DNA of 64,000 nt from an uncultured Hungatella sp. (lineage in GTDB: Bacteria > Bacillota > Clostridia > Lachnospirales > Lachnospiraceae), in the NCBI GenBank assembly GCA_910585435.1, contig CAJUEJ010000022.1:1-64000 (forward strand), in the 5' to 3' direction. The position numbers and the translations under genes are program-made. This document shows positions 33,651-41,312 of the stretch, in pieces. The notes under the pieces were generated by a model that saw only the letters and a list, made by a program, of their open reading frames with translations, was not told the origin of the DNA and made no database searches. Within the stretch, counting starts at the first letter, position 1. Each line of letters starts with the position of its first letter.

Positions 33651-36600
33651 ATGCTTTATCCAGAGAGACAGCAGCCATTTTCCATGAAGATTTTTGAGAA
33701 TCCTCCGGCCAATTACCGGGATGTTCCTTTCTGGGCCTGGAATACGGCTGTGACAGAGGAGGATATTGATTTCTGCCTGTCTGTTTTAAAAGAAATGGGG
33801 ATGGGAGGCGGATTCATCCACAGCAGGACAGGGCTGGATATTCCATATCTGGGAAAGCGATTTATGGATCTGGTAGCTTATGCCCACAAGAAGGCAGGGA
33901 AGCTGGGGTTAAAGACCTGGCTTTACGACGAGGACAGGTGGCCTTCCGGGTTTGCAGGAGGGTATGTTACGTCAAACCAGGCGTACCGTGCCAGATATCT
34001 GGTCTGGACTCTGAAGGAATATAAGGAGGGGGAGATCCCGGAGGAGTCTGAAAAGGGATCTACGGCAAAGGCCGTGCGCAGCAGCAGAAGAAGGCTTTTG
34101 GGGGTCTATCGGGTGGAGGCTGAGAACGGGTATTTAAAAGGGTATGAAAGGCTTGGCATGGAGGACGGAGGAGGAGAAAAGACCGGGGAAGACCTAGGGG
34201 AAGCCACGGAGGACGGCCTGGAAAAGGGCAGACAAAGCCTGGTATGGCGGGCATATCTGGAGGTATGCGGAGACAATCCCTGGTTTAATAACCAGTCCTA
34301 TGTGGACACGCTGAACCCTGAGGCAGTAAAAGCATTTATTGAAAGTACATACGAACCGTACAGGCAGCTGGCCGGCGGGGAATTTGGAAAGGAAATCCCG
34401 GGGATTTTTACGGATGAGCCTCAGTTTACACCTATGGAGCAGGCGGGAAGCACAGAAAGCAGGGAAGAGGTGATCCTGCCGTTTACAGACAGGCTTCCCC
34501 GGATATTTAGAGAAACCTATGGCTTTGATTTGCTGGACAGGCTGCCGGAGTTGTTCTATGACAGGGAAGAGGCGTATTCCAGGGCCAGATATTGTTATCA
34601 TGAGCTTGTAAGCAGGCTGTTTTCAGAAAGCTACTGCCGTCAGATCGGGCAGTGGTGCCAGGAAAACCACATTGCACTTACAGGGCATCTGATGAAGGAG
34701 CCTCTTTTGTCTTCCCAGACGGCTTTTGTGGGGGAAACCATGAGAGCCTACGCCGGGTTCCAGATTCCGGGTATGGATCTGCTCTGTGATCGAAGGGAAT
34801 TTACCACAGCCAAACAGGTTCAGAGCGTGGTACGCCAGTACGGCAGGGAAGCTATGATCAGTGAGCTTTATGGGGTTACCAACTGGAGCTTTGATTTTCG
34901 CGGGCATAAGCTTCAGGGAGATTGGCAGGCGGCTCTGGGGGTTACGGTGCGGGCGCCGCACCTGGCATGGACCTCCATGGAAGGAGAGGCAAAGAGAGAT
35001 TACCCGGCCTCTATCTTTTATCAGTCGCCCTGGTACAGAGAGTATAAGCTGATAGAGGACTATTTTGCCAGAATTGCCGTGCTTATGAGCCGGGGGGAGG
35101 GGATGGCCAAAATCGGGGTGATCCATCCGGTGGAGACATGCTGGCTTTTATGGGGAACCAGGGAAAAGACAAAAGGGATGCTAAAAGAGCTGGATGAGAA
35201 ATTTGTGGGGCTGACAGACTGGCTTTTGGGGAACTGCCTGGATTTTGATTTTATATCAGAAGGGCTGCTTCCGGAATTGTACAAGGGCAGCCGAAAAAAG
35301 AAGTGCCGGATAGGGAAGATGTGCTATGAAGCCATCCTGGTGCCCTTTATGGAGACTGTGAAAGGTACAACAGTTGAAATGCTTAAGGAGTATGAGAAAG
35401 AGGGCGGGAAAGTAATCTTCCTGGAGAAAATTCCCGGCTGTGTGGACGGGATACAGTCAGATAAGGCAAAGGAGCTGAAGACAGACAGCAATGTTATCAG
35501 CCATTGGGGAATCAGGCTTTTGGAAGAACTAAAGGAATACCGGGAACTGGAATTGTTTTACGGAGCGTATGAGAGGGCGGAGGATCTTCTTTGCCGGATG
35601 CAGAAGGAGGGGGAGGAACGGTATCTGTTTATTGCCCATAAGTATAATCCGGAGAAAAAGGATCTGGTACAGAAAAAACGCCTGACGGTCAGGCTGAAGG
35701 GGGTTTGGAGCTGTACACGGTTAAACCCTATGGACGGAACCTGTGTTGGGCTGAAGCACTGCCGGTATACAAAACAGGAGACGGAATTTTCTGTGGACTG
35801 GTATGAGCATGACAGCCTTCTTTTGATGATGAAGCCAGGGGGAAAAGAGGCGGAATGCTTGCGGGAACCGGGGGATGAGGCAGAAAAGGACGGAGGGGAG
35901 AGAAGAGAGATGCCTGTCCCCAGCCGTTGTCCCATAACCCTGCAGGAGCCCAATGTTCTGGTTTTGGATATGCCGAAGTATTCTTTTGACGGGCAGCCCT
36001 GGCAGGAACCGGAGGAAATCCTGCGGCTGGATAATAAGCTGAGAAAGATGCTGGGCTATCCCTTACGCACAGAGGCCTGGGCCCAGCCATGGGCAGCAAA
36101 GCAGCAGGCGCAGGGGGAAGGTGCAGGCCTGGGGGAGAAGGCAGGTTTTGGCTGGAAGGAAGGCCTGGGAGAGAAGGCAGGCTTCGGCTGGAAGGCAGGC
36201 CTGGGGGAGAAGGCAGGCTTCGGTTGGAAGGCAGGCCTGGAAAAGGAGACAGGATACTATAAGAAGGCCCGGTGCCTGGAACTGTGCTATGAGATCTGGT
36301 CGCTGACAGAGGTGGAGAATGTGGAGGCAGGGCTGGAGCAGTCGGAGGAGTGTACTTTGTACTGGAACGGAGAGAAAAAAAGCCAGGAGGAAACCGGATG
36401 GTACGTGGACAGAAAGATAAAAACCCTGTCTCTGGGAAGGCTAAAGGCAGGGAGGAATGAGCTGCGGATTGTCAGGAACTTCCATGAAGGCGCCAACCTG
36501 GAGGCTGTGTATCTTCTGGGAGATTTCGGGGTCTGCGTAAGGGGCCGGAGGGCAGTGGTGACAGAGCCTGTCAGAGAGCTGGACTTCGGTGACTGGACGG

Positions 36601-36977
36601 TTCAGGGACTTCCGTTTTATGGAGGCAATGTAGTTTACCACCTGGAAACAAAAGGGGACGGGAAGGAGGCAGAGATAGAAATCAGCCGTTTTACCACGCC
36701 TCTTGTCACAGTGGATATGGAAGGGGAAAAGAAGGGGAGCATCGCTTTTTCTCCATACAGGCTGAAGCTTGGAGTGATTCCTGAGGGAAGGCATGGGATC
36801 CATATCACTGCTTTCGGAAACAGGGTGAATACCTTCGGGGCGCTGCACAACTGCGATATGGAGGACAATACGTCAGCACCGGATTACTGGAGGACAAAGG
36901 GCTGCAAATGGTCCTATGAATACTGCTTAAGGCCCTCCGGGATCCTGAAGACACCGGTTTTGCGGAAAATAATTTGA
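33651..36977 (+). CDS. GH106-like glycoside hydrolase, 1108 residues
   Basis: A very large cytoplasmic-looking enzyme (no signal peptide). The N-terminus DVPFWAWNTAVTEEDIDF, with GGGFIHSRTGLDIPYLGKRF and TWLYDEDRWPSGFAGGY, resembles the glycoside hydrolase 106/alpha-L-rhamnosidase-like family. FTDEPQFTP and a SELYG region carry likely catalytic acids. A low-complexity repeat lies at about 826-864. The C-terminal beta-rich part ends soon after DNTSAPDYWRTKGCKW. AGGGGGAG precedes the ATG. It probably trims the oligosaccharide imported by the adjacent transporter. Substrate (rhamnoside or other) is inference. Its stop codon overlaps the ssrA promoter. Confidence 0.8.
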   Translation: MLYPERQQPFSMKIFENPPANYRDVPFWAWNTAVTEEDIDFCLSVLKEMGMGGGFIHSRTGLDIPYLGKRFMDLVAYAHKKAGKLGLKTWLYDEDRWPSGFAGGYVTSNQAYRARYLVWTLKEYKEGEIPEESEKGSTAKAVRSSRRRLLGVYRVEAENGYLKGYERLGMEDGGGEKTGEDLGEATEDGLEKGRQSLVWRAYLEVCGDNPWFNNQSYVDTLNPEAVKAFIESTYEPYRQLAGGEFGKEIPGIFTDEPQFTPMEQAGSTESREEVILPFTDRLPRIFRETYGFDLLDRLPELFYDREEAYSRARYCYHELVSRLFSESYCRQIGQWCQENHIALTGHLMKEPLLSSQTAFVGETMRAYAGFQIPGMDLLCDRREFTTAKQVQSVVRQYGREAMISELYGVTNWSFDFRGHKLQGDWQAALGVTVRAPHLAWTSMEGEAKRDYPASIFYQSPWYREYKLIEDYFARIAVLMSRGEGMAKIGVIHPVETCWLLWGTREKTKGMLKELDEKFVGLTDWLLGNCLDFDFISEGLLPELYKGSRKKKCRIGKMCYEAILVPFMETVKGTTVEMLKEYEKEGGKVIFLEKIPGCVDGIQSDKAKELKTDSNVISHWGIRLLEELKEYRELELFYGAYERAEDLLCRMQKEGEERYLFIAHKYNPEKKDLVQKKRLTVRLKGVWSCTRLNPMDGTCVGLKHCRYTKQETEFSVDWYEHDSLLLMMKPGGKEAECLREPGDEAEKDGGERREMPVPSRCPITLQEPNVLVLDMPKYSFDGQPWQEPEEILRLDNKLRKMLGYPLRTEAWAQPWAAKQQAQGEGAGLGEKAGFGWKEGLGEKAGFGWKAGLGEKAGFGWKAGLEKETGYYKKARCLELCYEIWSLTEVENVEAGLEQSEECTLYWNGEKKSQEETGWYVDRKIKTLSLGRLKAGRNELRIVRNFHEGANLEAVYLLGDFGVCVRGRRAVVTEPVRELDFGDWTVQGLPFYGGNVVYHLETKGDGKEAEIEISRFTTPLVTVDMEGEKKGSIAFSPYRLKLGVIPEGRHGIHITAFGNRVNTFGALHNCDMEDNTSAPDYWRTKGCKWSYEYCLRPSGILKTPVLRKII
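36126..36243 (+). repeat. 36-bp in-frame tandem repeat in the glycosidase gene
   Basis: Three full units starting at 36126, 36162 and 36198, and a partial fourth at 36234, encode GLGEKAGFGWKE/A three times. Unit length is 12 codons, so copy-number change keeps the frame. It sits between the barrel part and the beta-rich C-terminal part as a linker. Confidence 0.85.
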
Positions 36978-37002
36978 CATTTTTCTGAAATTATGCTAAT
37001 CT
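36974..37002 (+). promoter_or_regulatory. Promoter of ssrA
   Basis: Consensus TTGACA at 36974-36979 and TAATCT at 36997-37002 are separated by 17 bases and lie about 25 bases before the tmRNA 5' end. The TGA stop of the glycosidase (36975-36977) is part of the -35 box, so the accessory block abuts ssrA very tightly. Confidence 0.8.
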
Positions 37003-37027
37003 ATATGTAGCCTCAGATATTTTACAG

Positions 37028-37364
37028 GGGGCTGTACTGGTTTCGACAGGGATCATGCAGCTGGTGAAGCTATCCCCATGCGATGGGTTAAATGGCAAAA
37101 TTAAAATTAAACGCTGAAGATAATTTAGCATACGCTGCTTAATTGCAGCCGTCAGCCTTAGTGCACTCACACATTAAGAAACTGGCGTCGACTATGTGAG
37201 AAACGACGTATGCAAAGCTTTGCGCATATGGGCGTATGATGAAGCTACTGAAACCGTCAGAATGTTAGTCTTCGGGCGGCAGAGGGAATGAAAAAGGACT
37301 AACTATGATAGTAGAAGAACAGGGAATTGGTTTTTGGACACGGGTTCAAATCCCGTCAGCTCCA
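37028..37364 (+). ncRNA. ssrA: Transfer-messenger RNA
   Basis: The 5' end GGGGCTGTACTGGTTTCGAC and the 3' end with GGGTTCAAATCCC (T arm) and CAGCTCCA are diagnostic. GGGGCTG (37028-37034) pairs with CAGCTCC (37357-37363). The CCA end is not encoded. The tag frame after the resume codon reads AKLKLNAEDNLAYAA followed by TAA at about 37136. The RNA frees stalled ribosomes with SmpB (24463) and RNase R (22294). Confidence 0.97.
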
Positions 37365-37373
37365 TTGAGAAGT

Positions 37374-37408
37374 GCTTGAAAATGCTTGTTTTCAGGCATT
37401 TTTTTTGC
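37374..37408 (+). terminator. Terminator of ssrA
   Basis: GCTTGAAAA at 37374-37382 pairs with TTTTCAGGC at 37389-37397 (one G-U), followed by A and T8. Confidence 0.8.
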
Positions 37409-37657
37409 TTTATATAGCAATAAATGATTTAATAATTGCTTGTTTAGCATGGTTCCCTACTGAAAGTTTGCCATTTCCTAAATTGTGTATTATAATAAGA
37501 CATCTTATAGTAAATAAATTCATAGAATTACTCTCAGAATCACAGAAAGAGTCAGAACAAAATTCAGAAGAGTGGAGAGAAGTAATGCAGTACAGATATG
37601 ATAATGAATAATTTTCAGATAAAAAATTCTTGAATTAAGTCAAACTTTTATAGTCCG
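37409..37657. other. AT-rich spacer with a doubtful ORF
   Basis: An open frame runs from an ATG at 37372 to 37611, but its start lies inside the ssrA terminator and it has no ribosome binding site. Its C-terminal part (LLSESQKESEQNSEEWREVM) looks protein-like and could be a decayed fragment. I see no integrase or attachment-site repeat of the tmRNA 3' end here, although the ssrA 3' end is a common integration target. Confidence 0.3.
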
Positions 37658-37692
37658 GCCGTCACTATTGGTAGTAGTGGCGGCACTTTTCT
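37658..37692 (+). terminator. Hairpin upstream of the exopolysaccharide operon
   Basis: GCCGTCACTA at 37658-37667 pairs with TAGTGGCGGC at 37675-37684 with one mismatch, followed by ACTTTTCTTCC. A probable terminator isolating the next operon. Confidence 0.55.
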
Positions 37693-37801
37693 TCCCTTGA
37701 AGACCGTATAACAAAGGCCAGCACTTTGCCATGATAGTCTCTTTTTTTATTGCCTTTAAAGCGTACAAATTGTTGCTGATAAATTCAAAATGTGTAAAAT
37801 C

Positions 37802-37828
37802 CTGACAAGCGGGCCGGGGGGGTATAAT
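37802..37828 (+). promoter_or_regulatory. Exopolysaccharide promoter with a G7 tract in the spacer
   Basis: CTGACA at 37802-37807 and consensus TATAAT at 37823-37828 enclose a 15-base spacer made almost wholly of G and C, including seven consecutive G (37816-37822). A 15-base spacer is suboptimal; slippage adding two G would give the ideal 17. The leader to 37910 is about 75 bases. Confidence 0.5.
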
Positions 37829-37909
37829 GACGTAAATTCTACAAAAAACATGTTTTTAGGAATCGTTTTTCAGGTCTGTCCTGGTGATATATGTTAGGAG
37901 AAAGTATCT

Positions 37910-38212
37910 ATGAGCGACAAATTAGGAAATCGAATCAGGCAGTTAAGACAAAGGGCAGGCATGACTCAGTCAGAGCTGGCCAGAGGTTTAAATGTTTCTC
38001 CTGCATTGATTTCTGCCTATGAATTGGGAGAACGAAAGCCCGGTTTGAAAAGCCTGACGCAGCTGGCGGACTTTTTTCAGGTTTCGTCAGACTATTTGCT
38101 TGGAATAAACAGCTCCTGTCTTCAGGGGATGGATGATCTTACGTATGAGGAAGCCCTGGCAGTGCAGACATTTATCGATATGCTGCGGGGAAAGAAGGCA
38201 AACTTTCAGTGA
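37910..38212 (+). CDS. XRE-family helix-turn-helix regulator
   Basis: A 100-residue protein whose first 65 residues form a Cro/C1-type helix-turn-helix (LGNRIRQLRQRAGMTQSELA, then LNVSPALISAYELGERKPG). The tail to 100 is short and helical. AGGAG lies 13 bases upstream of the ATG. It is the first gene of the exopolysaccharide operon and probably controls it, alone or by dimerising; a SinR-like repressor role is possible by analogy. Confidence 0.9.
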   Translation: MSDKLGNRIRQLRQRAGMTQSELARGLNVSPALISAYELGERKPGLKSLTQLADFFQVSSDYLLGINSSCLQGMDDLTYEEALAVQTFIDMLRGKKANFQ

Positions 38213-38297
38213 TATGTACTGTCGAAGGCTCTCTATACCTGTCTTTGGAGCAGGTTCTCCGGGAGTATATTGACAGCAAAAGGAGGAGCAGGATGAG

Positions 38298-38915
38298 ATG
38301 GAGAAAAAGCGTGTATACATGTGTGTCAAGAGGGTGCAGGACATCCTGTTGTCTGTGCTGGCGCTGGTATTTCTCTCCCCTCTGCTGCTTTTGATTGCGT
38401 TGGCAGTGGTGCTGGATGATCCAGGGGGCGGCCCTATTTTCTCCCAGATCCGCTGCGGCAAGGGAGGAGAGCTGTTCCGCCTCTATAAATTCCGTACTAT
38501 GTGTGTGGACGCGGAGAAACACCTGGAGGAGCTGCTGCCGTATAATGAGATGACCGGACCGGCATTTAAGATTCATAATGATCCCAGAATCACCCGTCTG
38601 GGGCATTTTTTGCGGTCTACAAGCCTGGACGAATTGCCTCAGCTGGTCAACATTCTGAAAGGAGATATGTCCATTGTGGGGCCCCGGCCTCCTCTGTTAA
38701 GAGAAGTTAAGGAGTACACTGCCTACCAGAGGCAGAGGCTGGCAGTTACCCCCGGGCTTACCTGTTTCTGGCAGGTGAGCCCCCAGCGCAACCAATTAAG
38801 CTTTGATGCATGGGTGGAGTTAGATCTGCGCTACATACGGGAACAGAGCTGGCTGCTGGACTGGAAACTGATTTTTCAGACAGGCAGGGCGGTTCTTCGA
38901 AGAGAAGGCCTGTAG
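38298..38915 (+). CDS. Undecaprenyl-phosphate sugar phosphotransferase (priming enzyme)
   Basis: A 205-residue bacterial sugar transferase of the WbaP/EpsL short form. One membrane helix (about 12-37, ILLSVLALVFLSPLLLLIAL) is followed by the catalytic domain with LYKFRTMCVDAE, FLRSTSLDELPQLVNILKGD (the DE dyad), MSIVGPRPPL and the TPGLTCFWQV motif. It moves a sugar-1-phosphate from a UDP-sugar to the lipid carrier at the inner face of the membrane, which starts each repeat unit. It lies 85 bases after the regulator. Confidence 0.95.
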   Translation: MEKKRVYMCVKRVQDILLSVLALVFLSPLLLLIALAVVLDDPGGGPIFSQIRCGKGGELFRLYKFRTMCVDAEKHLEELLPYNEMTGPAFKIHNDPRITRLGHFLRSTSLDELPQLVNILKGDMSIVGPRPPLLREVKEYTAYQRQRLAVTPGLTCFWQVSPQRNQLSFDAWVELDLRYIREQSWLLDWKLIFQTGRAVLRREGL

Positions 38916-38971
38916 GAAACAGAAACAGGGAGTTTCCCAGAGTACTTACAGGCCTGACAGGAGGTTTTAAC

Positions 38972-39862
38972 ATGCAAAAGAATAAAAGCAAGAAAGGCCG
39001 GCCTAAGGCGGCCAGGACAAAAGGGAAAAGGCGGATATTCCTGTGGGGGCTCTTGGTGATCGCTCTGCTGGCCTGCGGCGGGCGCTGGCTGCTTTCAGAC
39101 CGGCTGGAAACCACATTTTACCATGTGTACTCCCCGAAAGTGACGGAAGGAGAAAACATCCGGGTTGTGGTTCTGTCAGACCTGCACAATGGGGAGTTTG
39201 GCCTGGGAAATGCAGAGCTTCTGGAACAGATCAGGGCTCTTGGGCCGGATGTCATTGCCGTGGCAGGCGACATGGTTAACTCAGACGAGGATAATCTGGA
39301 TATAATCCTGACCCTGTGCAAAGGCCTGGTTGAGATTGCCCCGGTTTACTATAGCCCGGGCAACCATGAGAGCAATTTAATGTATGAAAAAGGAAGTCCC
39401 ATAGAGAGCCTGCTTCTGGAGCAGGGGGTTCATGTGCTGGTTAACCGGGCCGAGGAGGTGACAATCCACAGGGCCCCTCTTTTAATCGGCGGACTGACCA
39501 CATCCACGGAGGGCTATGAGGAGTATGGCGCCCAGTTTTTTGACGAGTATGAAAAAAGCGGCATGTTCAAACTGCTTATCGCCCATTACCCCAGCCTTTA
39601 CTACGAATATCTGGCAGACGGCCATGTGGATCTGGGTATCAGCGGCCACTACCACGGCGGACAAATCCGGCTTCCGGTCATAGGCGGCATGTATCACGGA
39701 GACACAGGCCTGTTTCCCAGGTACAGCGGAGGAATGTACAGCCTTCCCCACAGCACCCTCTTCGTCTCCAGAGGCATGGGCGGCCACAGCAGGCTTCCAC
39801 GGGTTAATAACCGGCCTGAACTGGCAGTCATAGATATCAACGGCCGTCAGGATACCCAATGA
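38972..39862 (+). CDS. Membrane-anchored metallophosphoesterase (YaeI/YkuE type)
   Basis: A 296-residue protein. The start at 38972 follows AGGAGG; the longer upstream frame overlaps the priming transferase and is rejected. A basic N-terminus and one membrane helix (about 24-40, FLWGLLVIALLACGG) precede a calcineurin-like domain with LSDLHNGEFG, AGDMVNSD, GNHES, IAHYP and SGHYHGGQI metal-binding motifs. Its place inside the exopolysaccharide operon suggests action on a lipid-linked or nucleotide-sugar intermediate at the cell surface, but the substrate is unknown. Confidence 0.9.
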   Translation: MQKNKSKKGRPKAARTKGKRRIFLWGLLVIALLACGGRWLLSDRLETTFYHVYSPKVTEGENIRVVVLSDLHNGEFGLGNAELLEQIRALGPDVIAVAGDMVNSDEDNLDIILTLCKGLVEIAPVYYSPGNHESNLMYEKGSPIESLLLEQGVHVLVNRAEEVTIHRAPLLIGGLTTSTEGYEEYGAQFFDEYEKSGMFKLLIAHYPSLYYEYLADGHVDLGISGHYHGGQIRLPVIGGMYHGDTGLFPRYSGGMYSLPHSTLFVSRGMGGHSRLPRVNNRPELAVIDINGRQDTQ

Positions 39863-39878
39863 AAGGAGTGATAACAAA

Positions 39879-41312
39879 ATGATTCTGGTATGTTTCATAG
39901 TTCCGGCACTGATTGTGTGCCTGGTAATATTGTATGCAGTGCTGATTGGGCGCTTCTTCCTGATAAAATCCAAGATCCCGGTTTTGGGCTTTAAAGGCGT
40001 GCTGAACCGCACGGCAGGAAGACGGCGAAAACTGGCGGCGATGGGAGCCTTGTTTTTTATAGTCAGCTTTGGGGCCCAGGTAGCTGTGGATCTCTGGGCT
40101 CCCGATATGCTGATGGTATTCAACTACGAGGAGGCGGCCAGAGGGCAGAACCCCAATGTTACCCGGTTTAACGAATCCAACATCCTCTCGGAAAGTATTC
40201 TGGAAAAGGTGATTCAGCGGGGCAGCCTGGGCCTTACGCCGGAGCAGCTGTCCAAAGCTTTAAGCATCTCTACCTCTCTGGATTCCAAAAAGCTGGATGT
40301 CACCCAGGAGTCTGACCTGAAAATCTCCACCGAGTACAAGGTCCGCTGTGATGAGAAGGTAGCCTTCCATGGCACGGATCCAAAGACAGTGCTGAATCTT
40401 CTGGCCGATGTGTACTGGGAGGAATTTGTACTCCGCTATGGGGAAAACGACAGCATACTGGACCTGTCTTTCGACGGAATGGAGGGTATGGAGTATCTGG
40501 ACGTAAAAGATTATCTGGAGATGCAGGCCAACAAGCTGCGCAACTATCTCCCCAGCTACAGCAGCGAGAGCAGCAGCTACCGGGCAAAGGACAGCGAGGA
40601 GACCTTTTCTTCCCTGTCTGAAAAGATCGGCAATTTTATTGACATTGAACTGGAACGCTATGAGGCCTTTGTCCTGGAAAACGGCCTGTCTCAAAACAGG
40701 GACACCTACCAGTCCCGGATGCAGTACGCCAATCACCGCCTGGACACTTTGCAGAGAAAGGACATGGCGGCCCACGACGTGCGGATTGAGGCCATCAATA
40801 TGTACAACGCCTATATGACCCGTTTTGTGCTGATTCCCACCTATGACACAGATAAGGAATTTTACATGTCCAAGACCAAGGTAGGCGTGGACTACTTCGC
40901 CGACGAGGCCGAGGAGCATCTGGAATCCGCCACCAAGCTGGTGGAGGAGGCACAACACAACACATATGCCTCCGCCCAGGTGGGCAGGGCCAATCCCTCT
41001 TCGGCGGTCCGCGAACAGGCAGACCGGCAGATTCAGGCTTTGAAAGCGGAACTTATGAACCTGGCAGCCCAGAGCCGGCAGCTTTGCAGCGATTACGTCA
41101 AGGAGAAGCGGGACGGTTATATCCAGATGAGCTTTGACAAACCTCCTGTCCTTTTCAGGGCTGTGATTGCACTGTTTATGACAGGCTTGTTTCTCATCGC
41201 ATGGAGCGGGAAAGCCATTCTGGAACCTTTCTGGCGCCAGTACCGGGGAGAGCGGACTGCCCCGCGGGAAAAGAGACAGGAAAGTGAAAACAGAGAGGAG
41301 GCCAAGGCATGA
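39879..41312 (+). CDS. Membrane protein of polysaccharide co-polymerase-like topology
   Basis: A 477-residue protein. Membrane helices lie at about 2-24, 48-70 and 425-447; between the last two is a long, mostly extracytoplasmic, helical region rich in Glu, Ser and Tyr (SESSSYRAKDSEETFSSLSE). A short cytoplasmic tail follows. This bracketed topology resembles Wzz/chain-length regulators, but I see no clear Wzz motif. The next protein has a similar plan and overlaps it by 4 bases (ATGA), so the two probably form a pair. I do not recognise the family. Confidence 0.8.
   Translation: MILVCFIVPALIVCLVILYAVLIGRFFLIKSKIPVLGFKGVLNRTAGRRRKLAAMGALFFIVSFGAQVAVDLWAPDMLMVFNYEEAARGQNPNVTRFNESNILSESILEKVIQRGSLGLTPEQLSKALSISTSLDSKKLDVTQESDLKISTEYKVRCDEKVAFHGTDPKTVLNLLADVYWEEFVLRYGENDSILDLSFDGMEGMEYLDVKDYLEMQANKLRNYLPSYSSESSSYRAKDSEETFSSLSEKIGNFIDIELERYEAFVLENGLSQNRDTYQSRMQYANHRLDTLQRKDMAAHDVRIEAINMYNAYMTRFVLIPTYDTDKEFYMSKTKVGVDYFADEAEEHLESATKLVEEAQHNTYASAQVGRANPSSAVREQADRQIQALKAELMNLAAQSRQLCSDYVKEKRDGYIQMSFDKPPVLFRAVIALFMTGLFLIAWSGKAILEPFWRQYRGERTAPREKRQESENREEAKA

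Noticed and set aside
36121..36306. 61-codon ORF in a second frame of the glycosidase repeat
   Set aside because: It arises from the 36-bp repeat being open in more than one frame.
37372..37611. 79-codon ORF directly after ssrA
   Set aside because: Its start lies inside the ssrA terminator, it has no ribosome binding site, and the protein is not recognisable. Recorded only as doubtful spacer sequence.
37365..37800. Integrated element at the ssrA 3' end
   Set aside because: No integrase gene and no duplicated tmRNA 3' end could be found downstream.
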